Source: Oceanitalea sp047302425
Lineage (GTDB): Bacteria; Actinomycetota; Actinomycetes; Actinomycetales; Actinomycetaceae
Assembly: GCF_047302425.1 (NCBI RefSeq)
Contig: NZ_CP154855.1
Span: 2,294,001-2,358,000, forward strand
Length of the DNA stretch: 64,000 bases
Direction: 5' to 3'
This document shows, piece by piece, positions 16,795-25,831 of the stretch. The first letter of the stretch is position 1, and each line of letters begins with the position of its first letter. The notes beneath the pieces are model-generated. The model ran no database searches. It had not been told where the DNA came from and was given only the letters and a program-made list of their open reading frames with translations. The translations under genes and the position numbers were made by a program.

Positions 16795-18855
16795 TCAGGT
16801 GGTGAGGCCGCGGCGCTCGAGCAGGGGCTGGATGTCGGAGTCGCGGCCGCGGAGCTCGCGGTAGAAGCTCAGCGGGTCGGCGCTGTGGCCGCGCGAGAGG
16901 AGCACCTCGCGGAAACGCTGGCCGGCGGCGCGACCGAGCCCGCCGTCGTCGTCTCTGGGGGCGTGCGTCTCGAACCACCGCACGGTGTCGGCGTCGAGGA
17001 CCTCGCTCCAGATGTAGGAGTAGTAGCCGGCGTCGTAGCCGCCGCCGAAGGTGTGGTTGAAGTAGGTCGAGCGGTAGCGCGGCGGGACGAGGCGCACCGC
17101 GGCGCCGGCGCGCTCCAGGGCCCGGGCGGAGAAGTCCTCCACCTCGGCGGGGTCGGTGGGCACCTGCTCGGGAGTCATCTGGTGCCAGGCCTGGTCGAGC
17201 AGCGCGGCCCCGAGGTACTCGGTGGTCGCGAAGCCCTCGCCGTACTGCGCCGAGGCGAGCAGGGCGTCGAGCAGCTCGGCGGGCAGCGGCTCACCGGTCT
17301 CGTGGTGGCGCGCGTAGCGGGCGAGGACCTCGGGCTCGCGCGCCCACATCTCGTTGACCTGCGAGGGGTACTCGACGAAGTCGCGGGGCACGTTCGCACC
17401 GGACAGCGAGGGGAAGTGGACGTTGGAGAACAGCCCGTGCAACGCGTGGCCGAACTCGTGGAACGCCGTGATGACCTCGTCCCAGGTGAGCAGCGTGGGC
17501 TCCCCGGGCGCCGGGCGGGTGATGTTGAGGTTGTTGACGACGACCGGCCGCTGCCCGAGCAGGTGGGACTGGTCGACGAGGTTGTGCATCCACGCCCCGC
17601 CGCGCTTGCCCTCGCGGGCGTAGTAGTCGCCGACGAAGAGGCCCAGCGGGCTGCCGTCCTCCTCCTTCACCTCCCACACGCGCACGCCGTCGGTGTAGCC
17701 GGCGAGCTCGGGGCGCTCGGTGAGCGTGATCCCGAAGAGCCGGTTGGCGGCGTGGAAGACGCCGTCGTGCAGGACGCGCTCGAGCTCGAGGTAGGGGCGC
17801 AGGACGGAGTCGTCGATGCTGAAGCGCTCCTGGCGCACCTTCTCGGCGAGGTAGGACCAGTCCCACGGCTCGATCGGGCCGCCGTGGGCGGCGGCCAGCT
17901 CCTCGGCCTCCGCCCCGGCGTTGGCGACGGCGGGCGCCGCGAGCCGGGCGAGCATCTCGTTGACGGCCGCGGTGGTGCCGGCGGTGCCGTCCTCGGCGAC
18001 GTAGGCGGCGTGGTGCTCGTAGCCGAGCAGCTGCGCGCGCTCGGCACGCAGGCGAGCGATCTCGAGGATGGTCGCGCGGGTGTCGCTGGCCTCGTCCACG
18101 CCGGTGCCGCGCTGCACGGAGGCGGTATGGAGCTCCTCGCGCAGTGCGCGGTCCTCGAGCTGGGCGAGGAGCGCCTGCTGGGTGGGCAGCTGCAGGGTGA
18201 TGAGGTAGCCCTCGCGGCCACGGTCGGCGGCCGCCTGGGCGAGCCCGGCGATCGTGCCCTCGTCGAGCCCGGCGAGGCGGGAGGCGTCGGTGACGTGGAC
18301 GGCGCCCGCGTCCATGCCCTTGACCACGCGCTGGGAGAACTCGGTCTCCAGGGTGGTGAGGCGGGAGTTGAGCTCACGCAGGCGGGCCTGGCTCTCGTCG
18401 TCGAGCTGGACGCCGGCACGGACGAAGTCCTTGCGGTAGGTGTGGAGCAGCCAGGCGGTCTCGGCGTCGAGGTCCTGCCCGGCGAGCGCCTCGAGCCTCT
18501 GGAAGATCCGGCGGTCGAGGTAGAGGGCGTCGTAGTGCGCCGACTGGAGCGGGGCGAGCTCGGCCTCGAGCGCGCGCAGCTCCTCGTTGGCGCAGGAGGA
18601 GACGAGGGTGCTGAGGACCGGGCCGACGCGACGCAGCAGCTCGCCGGAGCGCTCGAGAGCCTCGAGGGTGTTGGCGACGTCCGGCTCGGCCGGGTCGGTG
18701 GCGATGGCCTCCCACTCGGCCCGCTGCTCCGCCAGGCCGGCGAGCACCGCGGGGCGCAGGTGCTCGTGGCGCACCGCGCCGAAGTCCGGGAGCTCGTAGG
18801 GCAGGTCGGAGGGGCTCGCGAAGGGGCTGTCCGCGGCGAGTGTGGTGTCGGTCAT
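16795..18855 (-). CDS. dcp: M3 family metallopeptidase (peptidyl-dipeptidase Dcp type)
   Basis: A 686-residue cytosolic zinc peptidase; length and motifs fit the Dcp/oligopeptidase A branch. The zinc motif HEFGHALHG is at about residue 465, followed by LSGANVPRDFVEYPSQVNE, which supplies the third ligand and substrate contacts, and by FNHTFGGGYDAGYYSY near residue 605. The N-terminal half is the helical lid. It likely trims peptides left by larger proteases. The gene stands alone, 61 nt before the M20 start on the same strand. Confidence 0.93.
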   Translation of the reverse strand: MTDTTLAADSPFASPSDLPYELPDFGAVRHEHLRPAVLAGLAEQRAEWEAIATDPAEPDVANTLEALERSGELLRRVGPVLSTLVSSCANEELRALEAELAPLQSAHYDALYLDRRIFQRLEALAGQDLDAETAWLLHTYRKDFVRAGVQLDDESQARLRELNSRLTTLETEFSQRVVKGMDAGAVHVTDASRLAGLDEGTIAGLAQAAADRGREGYLITLQLPTQQALLAQLEDRALREELHTASVQRGTGVDEASDTRATILEIARLRAERAQLLGYEHHAAYVAEDGTAGTTAAVNEMLARLAAPAVANAGAEAEELAAAHGGPIEPWDWSYLAEKVRQERFSIDDSVLRPYLELERVLHDGVFHAANRLFGITLTERPELAGYTDGVRVWEVKEEDGSPLGLFVGDYYAREGKRGGAWMHNLVDQSHLLGQRPVVVNNLNITRPAPGEPTLLTWDEVITAFHEFGHALHGLFSNVHFPSLSGANVPRDFVEYPSQVNEMWAREPEVLARYARHHETGEPLPAELLDALLASAQYGEGFATTEYLGAALLDQAWHQMTPEQVPTDPAEVEDFSARALERAGAAVRLVPPRYRSTYFNHTFGGGYDAGYYSYIWSEVLDADTVRWFETHAPRDDDGGLGRAAGQRFREVLLSRGHSADPLSFYRELRGRDSDIQPLLERRGLTT

Positions 18856-18895
18856 GGGGTCATTGTCGCGCCCGACCGCCCGCGACCCGGGTCAG

Positions 18896-18987
18896 GTGCC
18901 ACAAAGCCGGCATGGCGACCACGACACGCCGCGCGACACGCCGGGTACCGCCCCTGCCCGAGTGGTGTCCGCGCTCCTTTGTGGCAC
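18896..18987. repeat. 92-bp segment bounded by an 11-bp perfect inverted repeat
   Basis: GTGCCACAAAG (18896-18906) and CTTTGTGGCAC (18977-18987) face each other across 70 bp in the gap between the M3 peptidase and GNAT fusion genes. The inside has no convincing gene. It could be a large-loop hairpin, paired regulator sites or a small insertion. Confidence 0.5.
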
Positions 18988-18993
18988 GCACCC

Positions 18994-20019
18994 TCAGTCA
19001 CGGCGACGCGCAAGGACACCGGCGACGTCTGGGGGCCGGTAGCCCGGCGCCTTGAGGACCTTGCCGTCCTCCCGCAGCAGCGGACGCCCGTCATCTCCCA
19101 GCTTGGACAGGTTGGCGCGGTGCACCTCGGCGAGCACGTCCGGGAGCGGGACCGCGCACTCCTGGGCCATGCCGTACAGGACGTAGACGAGGTCGGCGAG
19201 GGCGTCGGCGGCCCCGACGGTGTCGCGAGCGCCGTCGTCGGCGGCGACGGCGCGGGTGAAGGCGGCCTCCATCTCCCTGCCCGCCGTGGCGCCGTAGACG
19301 GCGGTGACGAGCTCGGCCATCTCCTCGGCGACGAGCGCCATGCGCAGGTGGACCCGCTCGCGGTCGACCGACGGCGCGTCGGAGGCCACCGGCACGCCGA
19401 AGTGCTCGTGGAACTGGTGCACGAGCGCCTCGGGGACGCGCGGGTCGGCCGGCACGACGCCACCGACGGGCCCGTCCCACGGGTGGGCGGGCTCGCGCGG
19501 GTCCTCGCGCAGCAGGGTGCCGACCCACTGGTCCACGCGGCGGTCCCCGTGCACGCCCATCCCCCGCACCTGCCCCTCACGGCGGAAGCCGTGGCGCCAC
19601 GCCACCCGCCACGACGGCCAGTTGCCGACGTCGGCGCGCCACTCGACCCGCTCCAGCCCGAGACGCCCGAAGGCGGTGTCGAGGACGAGGCCGACGGCGC
19701 GGTGCATGAGCCCCAGCCCACGCGCCTCCGGGGCGAGCCAGTAGCCGATCTCCCCCGAGCCGGCGGCCCGCGAGATCCCGACCATCCCCACGAGCCGCCC
19801 GCCGTGGCGCAGCGCCCAGGTGTGGTTGTCCCCGCGCTCCCACCCAGCCTCCACCATGGTGCTGACGAACCACTCGGCGTCCTCGCGCCGGTACGGCGAG
19901 GGCACGACGGTCCAGCGCTGGACCTCGGGGTCCTGGCAGACCTCGGTGATCCGGTCGACGTCGGCGGCGGTGGGGACGGTGAGCGTGAGGTCACCGTCGT
20001 GCAGCGGGAAGGGCTCCAT
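18994..20019 (-). CDS. Fusion of GNAT acetyltransferase and PRA-PH/MazG-like NTP pyrophosphohydrolase
   Basis: A 341-residue two-domain protein. Residues 1-175 are a RimJ/RimL-type GNAT N-acetyltransferase: EIGYWLAPEARGLGLMHRAV binds acetyl-CoA and WRADVGNWPSWRVAWRHGF follows. Residues 195-341 are an all-alpha NTP-PPase-like domain similar to phosphoribosyl-ATP pyrophosphohydrolase: RMALVAEEMAELV and DALADLVYVLYG carry the acidic metal ligands (EExxE and ExxD-like), and ANLSKLGDDGRPL plus KVLKAPGYRPPD is the family tail. Probably edits a nucleotide or aminoacyl metabolite; the coupling of the two activities is unknown. Confidence 0.85.
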   Translation of the reverse strand: MEPFPLHDGDLTLTVPTAADVDRITEVCQDPEVQRWTVVPSPYRREDAEWFVSTMVEAGWERGDNHTWALRHGGRLVGMVGISRAAGSGEIGYWLAPEARGLGLMHRAVGLVLDTAFGRLGLERVEWRADVGNWPSWRVAWRHGFRREGQVRGMGVHGDRRVDQWVGTLLREDPREPAHPWDGPVGGVVPADPRVPEALVHQFHEHFGVPVASDAPSVDRERVHLRMALVAEEMAELVTAVYGATAGREMEAAFTRAVAADDGARDTVGAADALADLVYVLYGMAQECAVPLPDVLAEVHRANLSKLGDDGRPLLREDGKVLKAPGYRPPDVAGVLARRRD

Positions 20020-20063
20020 GACCGCGCAGGCTACGCGACGGCGGCGATGTCGGTGGGCGGGTC

Positions 20064-20069
20064 TACCGT
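20064..20069 (+). promoter_or_regulatory. -10 element of leaderless promoter, VOC protein gene
   Basis: TACCGT, then 6 nt, then the ATG at 20076. Confidence 0.5.
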
Positions 20070-20075
20070 CCGGCC

Positions 20076-20435
20076 ATGAGCAGACACCACAGCATCGACT
20101 ACGTCGAGATCCCGGTCCGCGACCTCGAGGTCTCCAAGCAGTTCTACGCCGCCGCCTTCGGGTGGCAGTTCACCGACTACGGCCCCGGCTACAGCGGCAT
20201 CCGCGGGGAGGGCGAGCGGGAGGCGGGCGGCCTCGTCCAGGTCGACGACGTCCGTCCCGGCGGGCCGCTCGTCATCCTCTACAGCGACGATCTCGAGGCG
20301 AGCCTCGCGGCCGTCGAGCAGGCCGGCGGCCGGGTCGTCGCACCGCCCTACGACTTCCCCGGCGGGCGCCGCTTCGAGCTGGAGGACCCGAGCGGCCACC
20401 GCCTCGCGGTGTGGACGGAGCAGACGGGCGGCTGA
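20076..20435 (+). CDS. VOC family (glyoxalase-like) protein
   Basis: A 119-residue single vicinal-oxygen-chelate domain. The first beta strand IDYVEIPVRDLEVSKQFYA and the last FELEDPSGHRLAVW are typical. This small type is often misnamed glyoxalase; the activity is unknown. It lies 47 nt upstream of the SDR gene on the same strand, so the two may be co-transcribed. Confidence 0.88.
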   Translation: MSRHHSIDYVEIPVRDLEVSKQFYAAAFGWQFTDYGPGYSGIRGEGEREAGGLVQVDDVRPGGPLVILYSDDLEASLAAVEQAGGRVVAPPYDFPGGRRFELEDPSGHRLAVWTEQTGG

Positions 20436-20482
20436 CCCGGCCCCGGGATGCGGCCCGGCCGGGGCGGTCGAAGGATGGGGCC

Positions 20483-21349
<867 letters not shown>

Positions 21350-21394
21350 CATGACCCGCACCGCGAGGACGACGACGGCGGGACTGCCAAGTGT

Positions 21395-21401
21395 CCATGA
21401 T
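21395..21401. other. Left attachment core of the integrated element (attL)
   Basis: CCATGAT, identical to 35954-35960. To its left is host DNA (SDR gene and probably the original 5' leader of the sugar dehydrogenase gene); to its right begins the element. Read on the minus strand, the element side gives GGTAGGA 6 nt before the ATG that starts the integrase in the excised form. Confidence 0.6.
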
Positions 21402-21435
21402 GTGTCCTACCAATCCACCTCACCCGGAGGACACC

Positions 21436-21927
21436 ATGAGCACCACCGACCAGACCGCTCCCATGCACTTCCCTCTCATCCCCCTACCTGTCGACGAGAC
21501 CTACTCGGGGCACGAAGCGCCTGAGGGATTCGTCAGCACCTACGGGTGGTGCGCCTGGTTCTGCGCCGTCGACATCGGACTGTCGAACCGAGGAACGTCC
21601 ATCAGCGACCACGGCGTGTGGTGCGAACAGCGCGTGGGCAAGACCTTCCAGGGGCTCAGAGCCGACGGCACGCCCGAGAGCGTCGGCGTCGACGTCGTCC
21701 AGCCCTACCTGCACGGCGTCTATAAGAAGGCCGATGCCTACGCCAACCACGTCGCTCGCGAGCAGTACGTGCGCGTAACTCTCGGCGCCTGGGAGGACGA
21801 TGACGAGCAGCGTCACGAGGCTTACCTCGCCCCCTCGGAGGTTCGCTCGCTCGCCCGAGCGCTCCTCCACGCGGCCGACAGCCTCGAGAACGTGGCCCAG
21901 CCTCTTCGCCGGAAGTCGGAACGATGA
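21436..21927 (+). CDS. Element protein resembling DUF6907 family
   Basis: A 163-residue protein, first gene inside the left end. The N-terminal half contains YGWCAWFCAVDIG, a paired-Cys segment, and a second Cys in HGVWCEQRVG; the C-terminal part VRVTLGAWEDDDEQRHEAYL followed by SEVRSLARALLHAADSLE resembles the DUF6907 tail. Function unknown. CCGGAGG lies 6 nt before the ATG at 21436. It overlaps the next gene by ATGA. Carried by the element and oriented opposite to all its other operons, so it may be a lysogenic cargo gene. Confidence 0.65.
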   Translation: MSTTDQTAPMHFPLIPLPVDETYSGHEAPEGFVSTYGWCAWFCAVDIGLSNRGTSISDHGVWCEQRVGKTFQGLRADGTPESVGVDVVQPYLHGVYKKADAYANHVAREQYVRVTLGAWEDDDEQRHEAYLAPSEVRSLARALLHAADSLENVAQPLRRKSER

Positions 21928-22133
21928 ACCGCTACCTGCTCGCGCTCTGGATCCTCGGCGGTCTCATGCTCGTCGCCGGCGTCGTGTTCAACAACGGCGC
22001 CACGAACCTCGAGGCCGCGTCCCTCGTGCAGGGACAGCTCGGCTCCAACCTGCTCGTCGGCGGGCTCCTCGTGTGGGGCCTCGCCATCCATGCTCGCGCC
22101 TGTTCTGGTCCGCGGCCAGGCGACGATCGGTAG
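21924..22133 (+). CDS. Small two-helix membrane protein
   Basis: A 69-residue protein with two hydrophobic helices (about residues 4-24 and 40-57) separated by a short polar loop. Coupled to the preceding gene by an ATGA overlap. No recognised family. A holin or superinfection factor is conceivable, but nothing in the sequence shows it. Confidence 0.55.
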   Translation: MNRYLLALWILGGLMLVAGVVFNNGATNLEAASLVQGQLGSNLLVGGLLVWGLAIHARACSGPRPGDDR

Positions 22134-22136
22134 CGT
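22131..22136 (+). promoter_or_regulatory. -10 element of leaderless promoter, 79-aa protein gene
   Basis: TAGCGT, then 7 nt, then the ATG at 22144. It gives the last gene of the cassette its own possible promoter. Confidence 0.4.
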
Positions 22137-22143
22137 CACGACC

Positions 22144-22383
22144 ATGGACAACGATGAGGACATCCGGAGCCGCGCCGAAGAGTTGCTAGCGATGTACCGG
22201 CAGGCGCTTGCGGACGTCGAGCACGCCCGCGAGGACGATACGGTCGGCAGCGATCGACGGGCGTCGGTGGCCCTGCACAGTGCCATCTGGGACGCCGTCT
22301 ACAGCACGCAGGTGGCTACGCTCGAGGTGCTCCTCGGGGAAGGCCGTGGGATCCCCGTACCGGACTTCATCCAACAGGACTGA
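22144..22383 (+). CDS. Small helical protein of unknown function
   Basis: A 79-residue acidic protein, largely one amphipathic helix pair (SRAEELLAMYRQALADVEHA and a second helix near residue 50). No recognised domain. It ends just before the hairpin that separates it from the convergent tape-measure gene. Confidence 0.5.
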   Translation: MDNDEDIRSRAEELLAMYRQALADVEHAREDDTVGSDRRASVALHSAIWDAVYSTQVATLEVLLGEGRGIPVPDFIQQD

Positions 22384-22390
22384 CGTGGAC

Positions 22391-22440
22391 GCAGCCCCCC
22401 GGCCCAGGGGCCCAGTCCATTCACCGGGCCGGGGGGCTGC
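22391..22440. terminator. Strong bidirectional hairpin after the tape-measure gene
   Basis: A perfect 15-bp stem, GCAGCCCCCCGGCCC with its complement, around a 20-nt loop. It lies between two convergent operons, 4 nt from the tape-measure stop codon. No T-run, as usual in this GC range. Confidence 0.8.
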
Positions 22441-22443
22441 CGT

Positions 22444-24447
22444 CTATGCGCGACCGGTGTGCTGCCGCATCTGACGCGCAAAGTTCCGATCCGCCTGCTT
22501 GAGCTGGTGGTCTGCGATGACGCGCATGCGGTCGGTGATCTGCTCGTCGCCCAGGTAGACCGTGAGATTGATCGGCTGCTGCTGCTGGGTGGCCCGGGGC
22601 TGGCCGAGGGGCATGCCCTCGTTCATGGCCTGCAGGTTGCCGACGCCGATGCGCTGGGTGGCCTGGGCATCGACAACGAACTCCCCCGGCGACAGTGGGG
22701 TCATGACGAGGTCGTCGATGTCGGAGCCCTGCCCGGTGATGTACCGGCCGGAGGCGGCGCCGGGCACCTGCCCGCCGGAGTTCATCGCAGCTTGGCCGTA
22801 CTGCTGCAGGGCCACGGCCGCGGTGACGGTGCGCCCGTCGATCCGGTTGAGGGTCCGGTCCAGGGCCTCTGCCCGGGTCAGTGCGGTGGTGGCGTCCAGG
22901 ATCGCGGTCGTCTCGATCTGGGACGGGATGAGCCCGTACTCGTCAGCGAGCTCGCGGGCAGCCCGCTCGGTGAGGCCCATCTGGGTGGCGGTGCGGATGA
23001 ACTCGTCGCGTGCGCTCTGGGTCTTGGTGCGCAGCTGGTCGGTGGTGGCGCCCTGCTGGCGGGCCGACTCGATCATGGACCAGCCGGCCTCAGCAGTCCC
23101 GATGAGGGTCTCGTTGGCCTTCTGCCCTGCCTCCGTGTACAGGTCAAGGGCGGTGCCCCCGTCGGTGACCGCGTCGGTCTGGTCACGGGTCGCCTGGGTG
23201 GAGGTGTCGATGAGCCCGTTGATCTCCTCCAGGGCCTTGACGTTGTCCATCGTCTGCTGCGCCCATGCGGCGTTGGCTTCCGCCGCGGACATGTTGAGGT
23301 CGGCGTCCTCCTGGAGGAGGTCGAGCTTCTCCTCCATCTGCTCGTTGTAGGCGAGCAGCGCCGCCTCGGAGCCCTCCAGTGCCTGCTGGTGCAGCTCCTC
23401 GATCTCGGTGGCGTTCTCCGTCGCCGCGGCCGCGTCCTCGAGCCTGCCGCGCAGGTCCTGCAGGCTGATGACGCCAGCCTGGACGGCGGCGTCCATGGGG
23501 TCCATGCCCTCGTCGTGGAGACGCTGGGCCTCGGCCCGGGCCGAGTCCATGGCCCCGTCGATCTCGCCCATGGCGATCGCGGCGTCCTGGGATGAGCCGG
23601 CCAGGCCACGGAAGAGGGTCTCGTAGGTCAGGCCGAGGCGCTCGGCGTCCTCGGCGATGACCTCGGCGTTGGTCTTGGACGCTTCCTGCCACGGCTCGAA
23701 CCACGACTTGGGGTCGGCGATCGTGTTGCCGAACTCCCGGAACTGGGCCTCCCAGTCGATGTCGTTGATGTTGCCGCCGGCCTCGTTGATCGCGTCGGCA
23801 AGGGCGATCACCTGGTCCTTGACCTCGGCGGCCTTGTCCGCGGACTGCTGCAGGAACGCCACACCGAGGCCGATGCCGGCGGCGATGAACGCGCCACCGA
23901 CCATCCCGGCGGGACCCATGTCGGCGATGATCCCGCCGAAGGTGCCCTGGATGCCGTCGATGAGCCCCTCGAGTGACCCATCGAAGGACGACATGGTCTC
24001 GGAGAAGTTCTGCCCGGCCTCCTGCTTGAAGGTGTCGGTGGCCCGCTCACCTTCGTCCATGCCGCTCTTGATGTTGCGGCCGACCTTGTCACCGGTGGTC
24101 TTGGAGTCGGCGGCGACGGCGTCGAAGGACTGGCGGAACTTCTTCTCCGACCCGTCGGCGGCCTTCTCGAGCTCGTCGCCTGCATCCTTGGCGTGGTCGC
24201 CGACGTTGTCGAGCTCGCGCTTGGCGGTGTTCTCGACGTCCTTGAGGGCGTCCTCGGTGTCCTTGGCGCCCTTCTCCAGGCCGTCCTTGAGTCCGTCGCC
24301 GGCCTTCTTCCCGGCCTGCTCGCCCTCCTTGGCGACGTCGTCGAGGGAGTCGGCGACGTTGTCGAGCGCCCCCTCGATGTCCTTGGTGCCCGCGATGAAC
24401 TTCGAGACGTCGGAAACGAAGTCGATCTGGATGCCCTTGCCGGCCAT
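22444..24447 (-). CDS. Phage tape measure protein
   Basis: A 667-residue protein that sets siphovirus tail length and is threaded through the tail tube. The first 140 residues are charged coiled coil (Asp/Lys/Glu-rich, ALDNVADSLDDVAKEGE), a hydrophobic glycine-rich stretch (GGIIADMGPAGMVGGAF) lies near residue 175, long alpha-helical repeats follow, and the C-terminus carries the common PGEFVVDAQATQRIG block. By the usual 1.5 Angstrom per residue rule, the tail would be about 100 nm. Last gene of the late operon, 3 nt after its neighbour; the genes for tail tip and fibres that normally follow are missing. Confidence 0.88.
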   Translation of the reverse strand: MAGKGIQIDFVSDVSKFIAGTKDIEGALDNVADSLDDVAKEGEQAGKKAGDGLKDGLEKGAKDTEDALKDVENTAKRELDNVGDHAKDAGDELEKAADGSEKKFRQSFDAVAADSKTTGDKVGRNIKSGMDEGERATDTFKQEAGQNFSETMSSFDGSLEGLIDGIQGTFGGIIADMGPAGMVGGAFIAAGIGLGVAFLQQSADKAAEVKDQVIALADAINEAGGNINDIDWEAQFREFGNTIADPKSWFEPWQEASKTNAEVIAEDAERLGLTYETLFRGLAGSSQDAAIAMGEIDGAMDSARAEAQRLHDEGMDPMDAAVQAGVISLQDLRGRLEDAAAATENATEIEELHQQALEGSEAALLAYNEQMEEKLDLLQEDADLNMSAAEANAAWAQQTMDNVKALEEINGLIDTSTQATRDQTDAVTDGGTALDLYTEAGQKANETLIGTAEAGWSMIESARQQGATTDQLRTKTQSARDEFIRTATQMGLTERAARELADEYGLIPSQIETTAILDATTALTRAEALDRTLNRIDGRTVTAAVALQQYGQAAMNSGGQVPGAASGRYITGQGSDIDDLVMTPLSPGEFVVDAQATQRIGVGNLQAMNEGMPLGQPRATQQQQPINLTVYLGDEQITDRMRVIADHQLKQADRNFARQMRQHTGRA

Positions 24448-24450
24448 GGC

Positions 24451-24963
24451 CTACTTCCCTTCGGCGGCGTCGTGGTACTTGCGAACGATGAGCTGCACCC
24501 ACAGCGACACCATGCGGGGGCCGATGTCCGCGAACGCCGGGTAGATGTGGCGGCCCTTGGGGGTACGGGGCGGCAGGTGGCGCATCGTCCTGCGCTCGAC
24601 GACGTGGTAGCCGGACCGGGCGCGGTTCTTGCGCTCGTACCTCGAGTAGGCGTTACGGCTCGCGCCGAACTCCCAGCCGGCGTAGTCGCGTGCGGGGGTG
24701 ACGCGCTTGCCGTCTCCGACACCGCGGGTGGAGGTCGCGGCGACGGCACGGGGCGGGTTACCGGCGGCGATGCGCACGCCCTTGTTCAGCACCCGGTTGG
24801 CCATCACCGACGTGCCCGCCATGTGAGCGTCCACGAGGGACTTCCACACCGGGTTCATCGTCTCCCGCGTGGCCTGGTTGATGTCGCGGCGCAGGTCCTT
24901 GTCCGCGGCCTTCATCGCCAGGACCGCAGCCTGCAGCTGCGGGGAGTTCTCGACGGACAGCAT
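24451..24963 (-). CDS. Phage tail component upstream of tape measure
   Basis: A 170-residue basic protein with an N-terminal helix (LQAAVLAMKAADKDLRRDI) and a central GWEFGASRNAYSRYERK segment. The FGA-type motif and length recall HK97 gp10-like tail/connector proteins, but its place right before the tape measure differs. Its ATG at 24963 shares one base with the previous stop (TGATG), so translation is coupled. Exact role uncertain. Confidence 0.6.
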   Translation of the reverse strand: MLSVENSPQLQAAVLAMKAADKDLRRDINQATRETMNPVWKSLVDAHMAGTSVMANRVLNKGVRIAAGNPPRAVAATSTRGVGDGKRVTPARDYAGWEFGASRNAYSRYERKNRARSGYHVVERRTMRHLPPRTPKGRHIYPAFADIGPRMVSLWVQLIVRKYHDAAEGK

Positions 24964-25385
24964 CAGCCGCTCACCTCCTGCCAGTGGCCGAGGGTGGGCT
25001 CCTCGAAGCACGGCATGGTGACGGCGGCCGAGAGGGTCTGGTTGGGCACGCCGCCGATCTGGCCGGGCACGATCATGACGTCGGCCTGCACCGCGAGGGA
25101 CTCCTCGTCGGGACGGAACACGAGGGTGCGGGTCTGGGCGGCGTGCTCGATGAGGTACATGGACAGGCTGCCCGGGGTGGCCCAGTCCTGTGCGTAGCTG
25201 ACGGTGCAGGTCCACGTGACGCCGTCGTACATCGGGACGCCGGTGTCGAAGCCGAGGCGGTCGGCCCACGACCAGCGCACCTGCGGGACGAACAGCACCT
25301 GGCCCACGGCCTGCGTGTAGTCGTCCTCAGCGACGATGAGCGTCGCCGTCTTCAGGGTGATGGGTCTGAGCCCTACGACACTCAC
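24963..25385 (-). CDS. Second tail tube-like protein (paralogue of the upstream gene)
   Basis: A 140-residue beta-rich protein clearly homologous to the 137-residue product just upstream: both contain LK(T/N)ATL, a DD(Y/F)T pair, QV.F.P, W.C(T), YAQD/FAQD, YL.EH, F.P and V.PG.IGG in the same order. Tail tube proteins form stacked hexamers; a pair could make a mixed tube, or one could be a tube initiator or terminator. RBS GAGGGGAGGCG precedes the ATG at 25385. Confidence 0.65.
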   Translation of the reverse strand: MSVVGLRPITLKTATLIVAEDDYTQAVGQVLFVPQVRWSWADRLGFDTGVPMYDGVTWTCTVSYAQDWATPGSLSMYLIEHAAQTRTLVFRPDEESLAVQADVMIVPGQIGGVPNQTLSAAVTMPCFEEPTLGHWQEVSG

Positions 25386-25415
25386 CGTCGCCTCCCCTCG
25401 TCAGGTCGGGTGCGG

Positions 25416-25829
25416 TCAGGGCGTGGGGTCGGCGAAAGAGGGGCGGCCGTCGACCGCGAGGCTCACGCTCGAGGTGGCGAGGTCCGCGCCGGCCGTGCCA
25501 CCGATGTCACCCGGGGACACGACGAGCGTGGCGGTGACCGTAGGGCCGGAGGCCACCGGGGTGAAGACGACTTCCTTCTTCTCGCCGTCGTGCTCGAGGA
25601 GGTAGCGCAGGAGGCCGCTGGGGGCGAGGTCCTGCGCGAAGGCGAGGGTGCAGGACCACTCGGCCTTGGACTGGTCCTTGACGACGTTGCCGCCGATGCC
25701 GCGCCACGTGGCCGTGGACGTGGAGGGCGTGAACTGCACCTGGCTGATGGCCGCGGTGAAGTCGTCTGCCTCGATCGCGAGGGTGGCGTTCTTGAGGCTG
25801 TACGGGGTGGTCAGGTCGATGACTGCCAT
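25416..25829 (-). CDS. Major tail tube protein
   Basis: A 137-residue beta-rich protein following the tail terminator by 2 nt. Small size and position match the major tail protein of small actinobacteriophages. SAEWSC-like strands (KAEWSCTLAFAQD) and VVSPGDIGG are shared with its downstream paralogue. Expected to build the tail tube around the tape measure. Confidence 0.72.
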   Translation of the reverse strand: MAVIDLTTPYSLKNATLAIEADDFTAAISQVQFTPSTSTATWRGIGGNVVKDQSKAEWSCTLAFAQDLAPSGLLRYLLEHDGEKKEVVFTPVASGPTVTATLVVSPGDIGGTAGADLATSSVSLAVDGRPSFADPTP

Positions 25830-25831
25830 GG

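Noticed and set aside
18912..19055. A small plus-strand peptide frame inside the inverted-repeat segment
   Set aside because: No ribosome site, odd composition and overlap with the GNAT fusion gene.
16885..20079. A very long open frame (over 1000 codons) on the plus strand
   Set aside because: It is antisense to the M3 peptidase and GNAT fusion genes, which have clear family motifs. GC-rich DNA commonly leaves such frames open.
21350..21394. A short coding remnant (starting ATGACCCGC) as the lost N-terminus of the lipoprotein
   Set aside because: Its reading frame does not match the lipoprotein after the core is joined; only the frame beginning with GTG at 21391 does.
22391..22440. The large hairpin as a transposon end
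   Set aside because: It is single, lies between two convergent operons directly after a stop codon, and is simply explained as a terminator.
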